A stretch of DNA of 64,000 nucleotides from Brachypodium distachyon (taxonomy: Eukaryota; Streptophyta; Magnoliopsida; Poales; Poaceae). The stretch is taken from the NCBI RefSeq assembly GCF_000005505.3, contig NC_016131.3, positions 32,479,001 to 32,543,000 of the forward strand, read 5' to 3'. Below are positions 35,600 to 45,819 of the stretch, piece by piece. Each line of letters begins with the position of its first letter. The first letter of the stretch is position 1. Below the pieces are notes generated by a model that had not been told where the DNA came from, did not search any database, and saw nothing but the letters and a program-made list of their open reading frames with translations. The translations under genes and the position numbers were made by a program.

Positions 35600-36750
35600 G
35601 TCTAGATGGAGTCCATGAACGTCTCACACATCTTAGGTGATCATTGATGATGTTGCTTACATTTGAGGGAGCAAGGTCTTCACCGAGTTAATGTCTGTGA
35701 TGATCTCTCTAGTCACAGCAATGTCCTACCTCAAGATCCCTCTCGTTGTGAGGAGGTGTGGAGCGATCATTCCTTTCCATGCGAATCGTGTTAAACTTAT
35801 TCCTTTTCTCAGGGTCAGAATCACCATAAGAGGGTGCACAGTGAGTCCCACCTCTCGTGATACAGCGTCTAAGATTTGGCTTATAAGAGGACTCGGTCAG
35901 ATCCTCGGCTTGTCGGATGCATGTTCACATGCCACCCATCCGATTCTTCAATGATTCAGTAAGATCAACCCTAGCATTAGGAGTTTGCATTTAGTTTTTG
36001 ATCTTGAAGAGTCTTTTAGTTATCTTTGATTGAGTTTTCAGCTCCGGCACACCCAACTATTGGACCAATCTCCCCGAGAAGAAATTCCCAAAGATATGAA
36101 CCGTTTGAGGAGGATGCTCCTAGTGGATCGTCATGTGCCACCGATGTATACAGGTTCATGCTAGGATAACAACCCTACATCATGTTGTTCTCTTTGGATC
36201 TCGAGAAGAATGATAAAGGGCATCAAGTACAAGCTAGCTAGATGGAATCTACAACTATCGTATGAATGGGGGGTGTCTTGCATGTCTAATATTCTCGGAA
36301 CTCTAGGGTTTCTTCATGAATATGTCTCCTGAACTGAGTTAGTTAAACTTGAGCCTTTTCAATCTGGTTTTGCTTAGTCCTCCTATATAGGGGCCTCCAT
36401 CTCCTTATATATGTGTCAACGTCATTGTGGAAGACTCAGACTCCTCTCTGGATGCTCCTCGCTTTGCCATGGGATGCAACAATACGTTTCCTTACCTTAT
36501 GTATATTCTTACTAAAAAAAGAAGAATGGAAATTGCAAGGAGATTAAAGTGTGCAATGATGCATTTGGCATGATCTATTAAAAAAATGCATTTGGCATGA
36601 CTACCATATGAAGGAGTAAGAGCCGTTGCGCCCGACAACATGTGAAAAAAAAATACTGCCATGTAAGGGTGAGAGAGTCATTGCGCCCTACAAGGAACTA
36701 TTGGGAAAGAAATGCATGCTAAAATGCAAGCATGGAAGTTTTTAGGATAC
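35600..36750. other. Intergenic
   Basis: Moderately AT-rich. ORFs are short and without recognisable domains. The sequence could be untranslated or transposon-derived. Confidence 0.4.
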
Positions 36751-36753
36751 TAA

Positions 36754-36944
36754 GGGTGTGTCTGCGACACCTCCAGCTCCACAAATTTGGTGGAGCTGGC
36801 CATTCATATCTCCACTTTATCATGGAGCTGGAGCTGTAAATAATTAAGAGATGTTGTGTATTCTTATTTTACTCGAGCTCTACAAAAAGTGAAATTATGA
36901 ATGACTAACTCCACCAAATCCGAGGAGCCGTCCCAAACACACCC
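36754..36944. mobile_element. Tourist-like MITE (191 bp)
   Basis: Imperfect terminal inverted repeats GGGTGTGTCTGCGACACCTCC and GGGTGTGTTTGGGACGGCTCC (right end, inverted) are flanked by TAA on both sides (36751-36753, 36945-36947). The 3-bp duplication suggests the PIF/Harbinger group. Confidence 0.75.
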
Positions 36945-37119
36945 TAAAAGTGATGCATTTTCAATTGCTACCGGATGAGGGGAAGACAATCATTGTGTCC
37001 TGCGAATATAGACTGAGATATCTCTAGACACGTGGAGAAGGATGACTGCTAGCTGAAATCAACCGATACATTATATTCTTCTTGTCTGATAATATTAATG
37101 CCAAAGATTTTCTTCAAAA

Positions 37120-37445
37120 CTTGTACTCTTCTTTTCTCTCCAACGGATAGAATTTTCAAAACAGAAAGCAACTCCCCAACGGTCCCAGATTTGAACCCCT
37201 CCCGCCCCAATGGTAAAAAAAAAACCTCTGGTGTCCATATACAACCTCTCCCCAACTGATAGAATATTGATGGAAATATTCCTTTCAAAACTTGCACTCT
37301 TCTTTTCTCTACAACGGATATCTCCCCACCGGTCACAAACTTGAACCCCTCCCTGTCCCAACGGTCAAAAAACATTCGGATATCTCCCCAACGGTCACAA
37401 ACATGAACCCCTCCCCGTCCCAACGGTCAAAAAACATTTAGTATC
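37120..37445 (+). promoter_or_regulatory. Promoter repeats with MSA (mitosis-specific activator) motifs
   Basis: A unit of about 62 bp is repeated at 37320 and 37382, with a more degenerate copy near 37172. CCCAACGGTCA, a perfect fit to the MSA consensus YCYAACGGYYA bound by MYB3R factors, occurs at 37357-37367, 37387-37397 and 37419-37429. A near match is at about 37174. The cluster lies directly upstream of a TATA box, so it is well placed to drive the gene at 37567. Cell-cycle control is an inference. Confidence 0.55.
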
Positions 37446-37446
37446 C

Positions 37447-37456
37447 CTATAAAACC
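37447..37456 (+). promoter_or_regulatory. TATA box of the acidic protein gene
   Basis: CTATAAAACC lies 18 bp after the last MSA motif and about 110 bp before the ATG at 37567. Confidence 0.6.
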
Positions 37457-37566
37457 TCTTGTGTCTTGTTCCCCTATCATCATTCCTCCGCAGAGTATTT
37501 TCCCCTCTCCCCTCTCTACAACCACCATTAGCATTGTTTATTCTTTGGGCAACACATTGAAAAAGT

Positions 37567-37998
37567 ATGCCATTAGACCTGAACGAGATGCCCACTGATG
37601 AGGTGTCGAGAGTTGAGTCCATCTTAGATGATAGGCAGGAGGAGGGGCAATCCAAAGTTGTGGAAGAACATACTATACCTTCCGCTGATGTAACTAGTGA
37701 AGTTAAGGAGGTGGAGGAGGAGGAGGAGGACGACGACGACGACGATGAGGAGGAGGAGGAGGAGGAACATGGCATGTCTTCCGTTGATGCATGCAACTGC
37801 GGAGAAGATTCTCCGGAACTTCAATTTGAGGGGATGTTAGTTCCCATAAAACTAGAGTTTCGTACCGAGTACAAGCACAAGCCTGTGGCACAACGCACGA
37901 GATCACACTTCAATTCAAACTCAAGATACAAGGATCCCAAGATTGGAAGCCAAGTGCATCCTATTCTTGTTGACAGTTCGGAGTCAGACTCGGAGTAG
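37567..37998 (+). CDS. Small acidic protein with EAR-like and SUMO-interaction-like motifs
   Basis: A 143-residue ORF from the first ATG after a TATA box. I do not recognise the family. Residues 4-9 are DLNEMP, matching the DLNxxP form of the EAR repression motif, which binds TOPLESS-type co-repressors. Residues 50-67 are an unbroken Glu/Asp run. A conserved basic stretch (99-122) follows, and the end is HPILVDSSESDSE, a hydrophobic core plus acidic Ser tail like a SUMO-interacting motif. The same C-terminus is kept in the broken copy at 35287. A nuclear regulator is plausible but only inferred; the Glu repeat is also compatible with a transposon-derived or non-functional ORF. No intron is needed. 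Confidence 0.45.
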   Translation: MPLDLNEMPTDEVSRVESILDDRQEEGQSKVVEEHTIPSADVTSEVKEVEEEEEDDDDDDEEEEEEEHGMSSVDACNCGEDSPELQFEGMLVPIKLEFRTEYKHKPVAQRTRSHFNSNSRYKDPKIGSQVHPILVDSSESDSE

Positions 37999-38019
37999 AT
38001 TACCACACTCCTTGCCGTC

Positions 38020-38502
38020 CTGGTATTTTCTCAAACTTATTTCATCCATTTTCCATTGATTTTCTAAGATATTGCTATACTAGTTATATTTCCTTTTGGA
38101 CTAGAGTAGGAGCATAAATCATTACACAAACTTATGTAGGATGTTTTTGATTGACGCTTAGTTGATTCGGGGATGATTCATGGTGCATCGATCAATGACA
38201 TAGTTTTGGGAAATGTTTTAAAAATGAATAGTGTTTTCAAGTTTTTATTACCCTACAAAAAAATCTAGTTTATGGAGCCATATGTACTTGGAGTGGTGTA
38301 TGTTTCTTTAGCGCTCATTTCATAGCTGGGGTGGATCAACTATTATGGTAGTCGTCTGTGTCAAAATAAGTTTCTATCTATCGATCTAGTCGACATGGTC
38401 AAATTTCAGTTTATCAAGCTCTAGTTCAAGTATAGCTTTGTTTACTTGTTGGTATCTAAGAAATCTTTGTATCTTCCTTTCATAACTACAAGGATAATAT
38501 TA
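38020..38502. other. Intergenic
   Basis: AT-rich downstream sequence; nothing recognised. Confidence 0.4.
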
Positions 38503-38614
38503 CTCACTCCGTCCTTTATTAAATAACTCAAATTTGCCCAAATATGGATGTATCTATATCCAAAAAGCTTCTGGATGTATGTAATATTTTGTCATTCTAC
38601 ATGGGCAGAGGGAG
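38503..38614. mobile_element. Stowaway-like MITE (112 bp)
   Basis: The ends are CTCACTCCGTCC and (inverted) CTCCCTCTGCCC, flanked by TA on each side, as in Stowaway/Tc1-mariner MITEs. Confidence 0.75.
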
Positions 38615-38616
38615 TA

Positions 38617-39514
38617 TTATTTTTGCGGGCTGTAGCTTATAAGAAACAGCATCCAGGAAACTTCTCCGTAGCATATGTTATAAATTTCCTTTTACTGAGC
38701 CCTTCAAGTACAGTTTTTGGTTACTGTTAGAATGAGGCGTTGGTTTATATATAAATATAGTAATTCTCTAAGCAAGTTATTGTCATTTATCTGCCTTCCA
38801 CAACTAGAATTAATTTCAATAGTCTTATTCATGTCCAATTGATTATTTTTCTCACAGTTTCCTCTCTTTCTTCAGGTCGTCTTTATGCCCCATGACTAGG
38901 TTGGTGCAGTGGGCAAAGGTCACCGTCAGATAAAAAGAAGCATATGTTTATTTTAGAACTTCATTCCAGAGAATAATACCAAATTTCGAAACATTTGTTT
39001 ATTTGGGGGTCTCAAGAACTCACCAGTTATTTCCATGTAATATCTGAAGCTTCGGCTCTCTTATTATGTACCCATTGCACATCTTAAGCTTTGAGATATC
39101 ACTTATATTAATAATATAATTGATTTTCCTATTTATCGGCTATCTAGCTAGCTTGATATGGCAACATATGTGATCGTTATGAATTTTGATATTAAGCTTT
39201 GATATATCACCAGCTATTCGAGAATGACAGGGGGAGGTTCCCCACCGTTTGTTATATTACTCAAAACAACTGGGCAGTTTTACATCAGATTACAAGGAGA
39301 AATGGATGAACGAGGCGTGAGTGCGTGACAGAAGAAGACAGAGCTGTCGTGGGAGCTAGAGGCGTAGAGCCCTCTGTCCCTCGTCGGGAGGCGTTGCCCA
39401 TGGGCGCCACGATATCTAGGGCATCAGTGGAAAGATTCACTGGAAGAGTGACGCCAAGTCTTGACCAAATTTATGCCGCTAAGGGACAGTAGAATAAGAG
39501 GTGGCTCCCCGAGA
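38617..39514. other. Intergenic, possible inverted LINE tail
   Basis: AT-rich sequence. 39228-39490 (GGGGGAGGTTCCCCACCG onward) looks like an old retroposon 3' end in reverse orientation, but no coding sequence is identifiable. Confidence 0.3.
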
Positions 39515-40260
39515 GATAAATCTGTGAAGTGCTGAAGTCTCCATTCTCCAGTCATGCTAATTATTGTTAAGAAAACCAAATGCATAGATAATTATGCATT
39601 CACTCTTTGAATCAAGCAATGCATGAAGCCATAAACTGTCATCCCACTGTTCGCATGTTCAATTCAGCTGTTACTGTCAGATGTCAGTTTCTTTTGAAAA
39701 GGAGGACTATCTGTCTATTTGCAGCAGCGAAATTCATGTCGTGAAACCTACCGTTTGTTCCTGATACTAATTTTTTTTTTATCAAAAGGGGCTGTCCCCC
39801 AGTTTCATTCATGGAAATCATAGTGTCTTTGCATAAGTTAACCGCATACATAAAAGAACCTGAGCGACATCGCTCTAACCCTACAGGTTCAGCAGCAAGA
39901 CGTGCCCAAAACAGCTGCCCAACATCTGGGGGAGCAGCCCCTTTTGGATCTTGCAGACAACCTGTGTTGGAACTGGCAAACGAAATTATTCGTGCATCTC
40001 ATTGTCACCACACGGTTGAAATATGCAAGTATAAAGTATTTATGTCCAATTGTACTCTACTGTGTGGCGAATCATTGAATAAATAACGAGTGGCTTGAAG
40101 CAGACTTCTGGACTTTTATTTCAAGAGTATACATCAGCCAGCTGAAAGCCTTAAAAGGACAATGCTAGAACGTTCAAACTTGAAACACAACTTGGCGTGA
40201 TAGCGGAACTGTTGCCTGAACAGAACAAAGCTATCAATCTCCCAGGAAAAGCACAAGAAG
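39515..40260 (+). repeat. Relic copy 2 of the S-domain kinase upstream region
   Basis: Homologous by eye to 28480-28960. Its last part (about 40085-40260) aligns with 40850-41045, the sequence running into the kinase gene at 41177. It is interrupted by a retroposon insertion at 39769-39946. No kinase coding sequence follows. Confidence 0.7.
39769..39946 (-). mobile_element. Truncated retroposon (LINE-like) inserted in relic copy 2
   Basis: A T-run at 39769-39780 followed by ATCAAAAGGGGCTGTCCCCC is the reverse of a polyadenylated 3' end (GGGGGACAGCCCCTTTTGAT plus A-run) common in grass LINEs. The related segment at 28715-28735 runs across this point without the insert, which defines its edges. 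Confidence 0.65.
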
Positions 40261-40396
40261 CTACTCCATTGAAATAAGGCTATGTTCAGCAATGACATCC
40301 TTCAAAGTTTACCATTTCTTCCTTACAAAAATTAGGAAACTAGCAAATTATTTACTCGCAGATATTTCTTCAAAAAAAAAACTCATCGAGTTAGGT

Positions 40397-40838
40397 AAAT
40401 TATGGCAATGCCACTAGTTCACCCTGGTATTTTAGTTGTGTCATTGCTTTATGGCTATTTATCAAAATGCCACTGATCTGCTATACTTTCTTCTCTTTTT
40501 GACATGCACAGGCCTTGCCGTCAGTCAAAGCCCTTCGAAGTTTGAGACCTGTTTACCTGGGCTTAAAACTGCTTATAAGCCAAAAGTTAAAAATCACTTT
40601 TAAGCCCAACCAAACAAGGCCGAATGGTCTAGCCAAGTCCAAAATGACCAAAGTGCCCCTAGTCCGATTGCATCGAAGCCTGCACGACTTTCTCCTCAAC
40701 AGGGCTTTGACTCACGGTAACACTTGTGTAAGGCAAAAAGAGAAGAAGATCTAATAGACCGGTGGCATTTTCATAAATAACCATAACCAATGGCATAACT
40801 AGAATTGCAGAGTGAACTAGTGGAATTGACCAATAATG
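40397..40838. mobile_element. Fold-back MITE with about 90-bp inverted arms
   Basis: 40397-40490 and 40755-40838 are inverted copies (GCCACTAGTTCAC near the outer edge and ATTTATNAAAATGCCAC inward, in opposite orientation). Long terminal inverted repeats suggest a Mutator-type MITE. A clear target duplication was not found. Confidence 0.65.
40541..40623. mobile_element. Small palindromic MITE nested in the fold-back element
   Basis: TGTTTACCTGGGCTTAAAAC on the left and TGTTTGGTTGGGCTTAAAAG (inverted) on the right face each other across a short centre. This type is common in grass genomes. Confidence 0.6.
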
Positions 40839-41176
40839 TGGTACGTGATGTATGATTGAACGGGGCATGAGGGGCTCAAATGGAAAGATGCCTTGGATTC
40901 TGGAGATTTATTTCAGTAGTATACATCAGCCAGCTGAACGAGAGACAATTCTACAGCACTTAAACTCGAAAACAAAGACTTTACAGATAACTTTATTGTG
41001 TCATTGACGAAACAGAGAAGACTGTCACTCTCAAGAAAAGGAAACACCTATCAATTTTGTATTAAATTATGGAACTGCATCGCCTCCTCTGGAGTGTGTA
41101 CTGCTAGTTGTTTCCTATAACAGCGCCCATTTGTGATCATTCTAAAGATCAACTCGAGTGCCTCAAGCCTACAACT

Positions 41177-43594
41177 ATGGATACACACTCTACCTCTCTG
41201 TTCCTCCTAACTTTGATTCATCTGCTTTCACGCATCTCAGCTCGTGATTTCCTCTCAGCAGGCTCCTCTCTCTCTGTTGAGAGTAGCTCTGACGTGCTCC
41301 ATTCACCAGAGGGTACTTTCACCTGCGGCTTCAACAACATTTCTGAAAATGCCTTTGTCTTCTCTATTTGGTTCTCCCACACAGCTGAAAAAACTGTCAT
41401 CTGGAGCGCAAATCATCTCCACCCTGTGTACTCCTGGGGATCCAAAGTCGTGCTAGATACAAATGGCGGCATGGTTGTGAAAGATTACCAAGGCCAGACT
41501 GTGTGGGAAAACAATGTGACCTCTTCCAATGCTGAACGAGCTCAGTTATTGGACACAGGGAACCTCATCGTGAAGGGCCAAGGTGATATCATTCTATGGC
41601 AAAGCTTTAATTCTCCTACTGATACATTGCTACCCAATCAGAACTTTACTGCTGCAACAAAGTTGGTATCTAGTAGTAGGTTACTTGTTCATGGGCAGTA
41701 CAGCTTCCATTTTGATGATCAATATTTACTTACCCTGTTTGATGATGAGAAGGATATCTCATTTATCTATTGGCCGAATCCTGATCAGAATATCTGGGCA
41801 AAGGAAAGAAACTCATTTAATACCACCACAACTGGGGTCCTTGATAGCTGGGGGCATTTCAGCGGAAGTGATAATTTAACTTTTAAGGCTGCTGATTGGG
41901 GTCTTAAGGTTATGAGGAGGATAACATTGGATTCTGATGGAAACCTTAGATTATATAGTCTAAATGAACAAAATGGAGGATGGTCAGTCATGTGGGCAGC
42001 ATCTCAAGGGAGCTGCTTTACTCGCGGTTTGTGTGGTATAAATGGAATATGTGTGTATACACCTATGCCCGCTTGTGCATGCGCCCCTGGATATGAGATC
42101 ATCGACCCAAGTGACTGGAGAAAAGGTTGCACGCCAAAGTTCAACCTCACTCGTCATGGGCAGAAGATGAGATTTGTAAAGCTACCTTACACAGACTTCC
42201 CAGGTTATGACCAAAGTAAAAATGCCCCGATTTCTCTTGATCACTGCAAGAAAATATGCTTGAACGACAGCAATTGCAAAGGATTCACATACTCAGAACA
42301 AGGAACGGGAGGTTGCTATCCAAAGTCATCCCTTTTCGGTGGAGTAACCTCATTATATTATTCTACCTATCTAAAGGTTCCTAAGGAATTAGAGGTGTCA
42401 AACTCCTCAATTCCTCACTCCCAACCTTCTGTTCCCAGATATGTTCTTGACTGTCCTACAACAAAGAAATATTCCACTCCAAATTTTCTAGATAAGCCTG
42501 ACAGCAGTCAGAATGGATCAAACTATTTCTACTTATTTTATGGGTTCTTATCAGCGATATTTCTCGTGGAGGTAACACTCGTGGCACTAGGATGCTGGTT
42601 TCTTTTGATAAGGAAGGGCAAGCAGTTAACAGGAGTGTGGCCAGCTGAGGTTGGCTATGAAATGATAACGAACCATTTCCGTCGATACACTTACAAGGAG
42701 TTGAAGAGAGCTACTAGACAGTTCAGGGACCAGATTGGGAGAGGGGCATCTGGTCTTGTATACAAGGGAGTCTTGGAAGACAAGAGGGTAATAGCAGTGA
42801 AAAGGTTGGCAGGCATAAACCAAGGCGAAGAAGAATTCCAACATGAACTGAGTGTGATTGGAAGGATTTACCATATGAATCTGGTGAGGGTGTGGGGATT
42901 CTGTTCTGATGGTCCACATAGGATACTGGTTTCAGAATATGTTGAGAATGGTTCATTGGATAAAACCCTGTTTAGTAGCGAGGGCTCACAGATCTTACTT
43001 GAATGGAACGAAAGATTTAATATTGCTCTAGGGGTGGCAAAGGGATTGGCCTATCTTCATCATGAGTGCTTGGAGTGGGTTATTCACTGCGATCTGAAGC
43101 CTGAGAATATACTGTTGGATGAGAACTTGGAGCCAAAGATCACTGACTTTGGCCTTGCAAAACTACTGAACAGAGGTGGGTCCAATAAAAATGTGTCACG
43201 GATCTGTGGAACTAGAGGCTATATAGCTCCTGAGTGGGTTTCTAGCGTCCCAATAACGGCAAAGGTTGATGTCTACAGCTTTGGAGTGGTTCTCCTAGAA
43301 CTACTGAAGGGGGCTCGTGTTTCTGAATGGGCATCAAATGCTGATGAGGAAGTGGAAATGGTCCTCCGAAGGATCCTTAGGATGCTTGCAGAAAATCTGA
43401 AGCTCGAGGGCACAAAACAGTTATGGATCTCTGAGTTCATTGACTCCAGGTTGAACAGCCAATTCGACAATATCCAAGCAAGAACAATGGTCAAGTTGGC
43501 TGTTTCATGCTTAGAAGAAGATAGTAGAAAAAGGCCCACCATGGAAAATGCTTTGCAGATGCTTCTTTCGGTTGATGAAGCCATTGGCATATAA
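41177..43594 (+). CDS. G-type lectin S-receptor-like Ser/Thr protein kinase (ZmPK1-like)
   Basis: An intronless, intact 805-residue receptor kinase of the plasma membrane. I chose ATG 41177 over the in-frame 41108 because it starts directly with a signal peptide (STSLFLLTLIHLLSRISA). In order: B-lectin domain (about 30-150), S-locus glycoprotein domain (about 190-265), EGF-like Cys cluster (about 280-308), PAN/apple domain (about 355-390), transmembrane segment (about 452-478), and kinase (about 503-790). The kinase has GRGASGLVYKG, AVKRL, HCDLKPEN and DFG. Cys replaces Arg before the catalytic Asp, making it a non-RD kinase, a class often linked to immune signalling. Ligand unknown. Relic upstream copies at 28480 and 39515 suggest lost tandem duplicates. 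Confidence 0.92.
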   Translation: MDTHSTSLFLLTLIHLLSRISARDFLSAGSSLSVESSSDVLHSPEGTFTCGFNNISENAFVFSIWFSHTAEKTVIWSANHLHPVYSWGSKVVLDTNGGMVVKDYQGQTVWENNVTSSNAERAQLLDTGNLIVKGQGDIILWQSFNSPTDTLLPNQNFTAATKLVSSSRLLVHGQYSFHFDDQYLLTLFDDEKDISFIYWPNPDQNIWAKERNSFNTTTTGVLDSWGHFSGSDNLTFKAADWGLKVMRRITLDSDGNLRLYSLNEQNGGWSVMWAASQGSCFTRGLCGINGICVYTPMPACACAPGYEIIDPSDWRKGCTPKFNLTRHGQKMRFVKLPYTDFPGYDQSKNAPISLDHCKKICLNDSNCKGFTYSEQGTGGCYPKSSLFGGVTSLYYSTYLKVPKELEVSNSSIPHSQPSVPRYVLDCPTTKKYSTPNFLDKPDSSQNGSNYFYLFYGFLSAIFLVEVTLVALGCWFLLIRKGKQLTGVWPAEVGYEMITNHFRRYTYKELKRATRQFRDQIGRGASGLVYKGVLEDKRVIAVKRLAGINQGEEEFQHELSVIGRIYHMNLVRVWGFCSDGPHRILVSEYVENGSLDKTLFSSEGSQILLEWNERFNIALGVAKGLAYLHHECLEWVIHCDLKPENILLDENLEPKITDFGLAKLLNRGGSNKNVSRICGTRGYIAPEWVSSVPITAKVDVYSFGVVLLELLKGARVSEWASNADEEVEMVLRRILRMLAENLKLEGTKQLWISEFIDSRLNSQFDNIQARTMVKLAVSCLEEDSRKRPTMENALQMLLSVDEAIGI

Positions 43595-44099
43595 AAGAAG
43601 AGTTTGGCATGATGCAGCAACAGTACACAGCATCTATAATGTGTATCCATTTAAAATAAGAGTTTGGCATGATGAGCCACTTGTAGCCTAGTTGATTTTC
43701 GTATTTAACCACACTATGCCAGATTATGTAGTGTCAAAATAATAATAATTGTGCACGATCTATGCAGACCTGTATTGTAAGAAATGAAGTGATTTTGCAC
43801 CAGTGTCAAAATAATAACGGTGTGGTTTTTTCCTTTATAAGTATGCATGTTAAAATTTGTGTTGATCTCTTGGTACTGGTACAAAATATTGTACAGATAT
43901 TCGGATTTATCAAGTCGAATCTTATGATGACCTGTGTTTGATGGAAATTTTGTTAACACCTGTTTTGCTCATATTATCCAGGAGGTAAGTTCACTTGTTC
44001 AAGACAAATTATATTTGTTGTATACTTAACAGTAGTACATAATTCAAGGTCAGGATGACTTGATCGACACACTTATACTTTACAATTTCTATAGGCTAC
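43595..44099. other. 3' flank of the receptor kinase gene
   Basis: AT-rich. AAGAGTTTGGCATGATG occurs twice (about 43598 and 43660) and GTGTCAAAATAATAA twice (about 43733 and 43803), small local duplications. No gene. Confidence 0.5.
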
Positions 44100-44655
44100 T
44101 AGCCAGTAGCTATATCCCAAGCACAAGGGCAACTAGGAATGGAGCGCAACAATTTCTCCATTGATCCAAGAGGGCTAGGGCCTCTTTGCGTCAAGAGATG
44201 GCTAGCAGGATGCTTTGTGTGAGGAAGTACTCGCCTATATATGGCAAGGATGGAAAGAGGAATTGGCAATTTCAACAAGTATAGGAGTTCTCCAGGGTGA
44301 AAATCCATGATCTAGCCTCTCCGGCTGGATCAAGTAGCACAACATAAGTGCATCGCATCCTGGTTGAAGGTGTTGGCTCAAAGAGATCCCTTCTAGAAGG
44401 CGTTGTATTGGAGTACCGTGCTTGTTTTCAGGTCCGTTGTTGTTCAGCCAGTGCATTTGTTCCTATGCGATAGATCTGTGGTAGATAATGGAGAATGGCT
44501 GCCGCGACACCACATGATGGCTTCGGGGTTTTACTTTCTCTTTTGTAAGCTGATGAGCTCGCCCTTGATGCTTGGCATCTTTTCAATAAAATTATGGTTG
44601 TGGGCATCTAAGGATGCAAAGGCCAGGAGGATATGCATTCATTTTTGAAATAACG
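44100..44655 (+). mobile_element. 5'-truncated LINE, 3' end
   Basis: The end carries TTTTGTAAGCTGATGAGCTC, CAATAAAATTATGG and GATGCAAAGGCCAGGAGG, the arrangement of grass L1-type LINE 3' ends, before a short degenerate A-rich tail. No reverse transcriptase sequence remains. Confidence 0.5.
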
Positions 44656-44932
44656 GAATATTAGTATATATATGGGGAAAACCAGAAAATACACCGTACA
44701 ACCGGGCAGTTACACCCTACTATCATGGAGTAGTACATACACTTTTTGTTGACATTGAGTATATTCATAGACTCCATTTATTTTTAATTATACATATAGG
44801 CCTTGCAAGTTTTCTCAAAATACTTGTTCATTTAAACTTCCAAAGCGTAATAATCATTATGCTCTTACTTTTCTTAGGCAAACAATTTTAATGCTATCAT
44901 CCTATTTAATGAAGAGGGGTGGGGCTAAGGCC

Positions 44933-45770
44933 TCTCCCAATCATGGTTTTAAATAGCGCGCTATGACATTTAGTGGCGACTTCCTCCAAACGCTATAGCG
45001 TGTTTACAAAATAAATATATCAAATATAGCCCAAAATTAAAGATTTCGGCATAACAACGTACTAAAAAGTTCTCCAATCATTTGCAAGACCAAATCCATG
45101 GCATAAACATAGATATTAGGCATAATTAAAGGACTAAATAGTTTTAAGGAAACAAAGTGCGTGACATCCATAGCACACGGTTCAACAACATAGCATAAAG
45201 TACTCATTCCGAACTAGATGGAGAATGCGCCGCCCTCAGGGTGGAGTTGGTTAGGGATCACACTCTCATTCGATCGTGTTAGGTTTGAAAGATTTTGGAC
45301 CTAGGGCTTTAGGCCGACATGGTACTATTTGGATTTTGGATGCAAAAATATTTAGCGCGCTATATGAAATAACGTTTAGCACCATTTAGCACGCTAATAG
45401 CGAGAATAGCGGCATAGCGAGGAAAATAGCTTAACGTAGCGTCCGGTCTTCAGATATGCTATAGCGACGCTATAGGGAGGAAATAGCACTCTATTTAAAA
45501 CCATGCTCCCAACGCATCATCTCTTAGGTGTTGTCTCTTAGCCCATAATAAATGCTAAGAGACTATATTCTCAATGCACCATCTCTTAAAGTTGTATCTA
45601 AAGTAGTACTTATTTTAATAGCTATGTGAGAGATTTAATGCTTTTATATTGGTCTGCGTGAATAGACATTCTCCAGCATAAGAGACAGTCTCATCATAAT
45701 GATTTGCCACATAGGCAAAATGATGACGTGGAGGCTTAAGAAAAAACTCCATGCATGAGCATTGGGAATA
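44933..45770. mobile_element. Outer MITE, split by a second MITE
   Basis: The ends CTCTCCCAA and (inverted) TATTCCCAATGC, with CATCATCTCTTA / AGAGACTATATTCTCAATGC interior, recall a common grass MITE type. The element at 44942-45505 lies at its left edge. The target duplication was not resolved. Confidence 0.4.
44942..45505. mobile_element. hAT-like MITE (564 bp)
   Basis: The ends are CATGGTTTTAAATAGCGCGC and (inverted) CATGGTTTTAAATAGAGTGC. The flanks CTCCCAAT (44934-44941) and CTCCCAAC (45506-45513) form an 8-bp target duplication with one mismatch, typical of hAT. The interior is AT-rich with many short GCTATAGCG motifs and no ORF. Confidence 0.7.
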
Positions 45771-45819
45771 TGCAAAGAGAGATCAAGTGGTATTTTTGTC
45801 GCTTTGGCTTATTTTTTAT

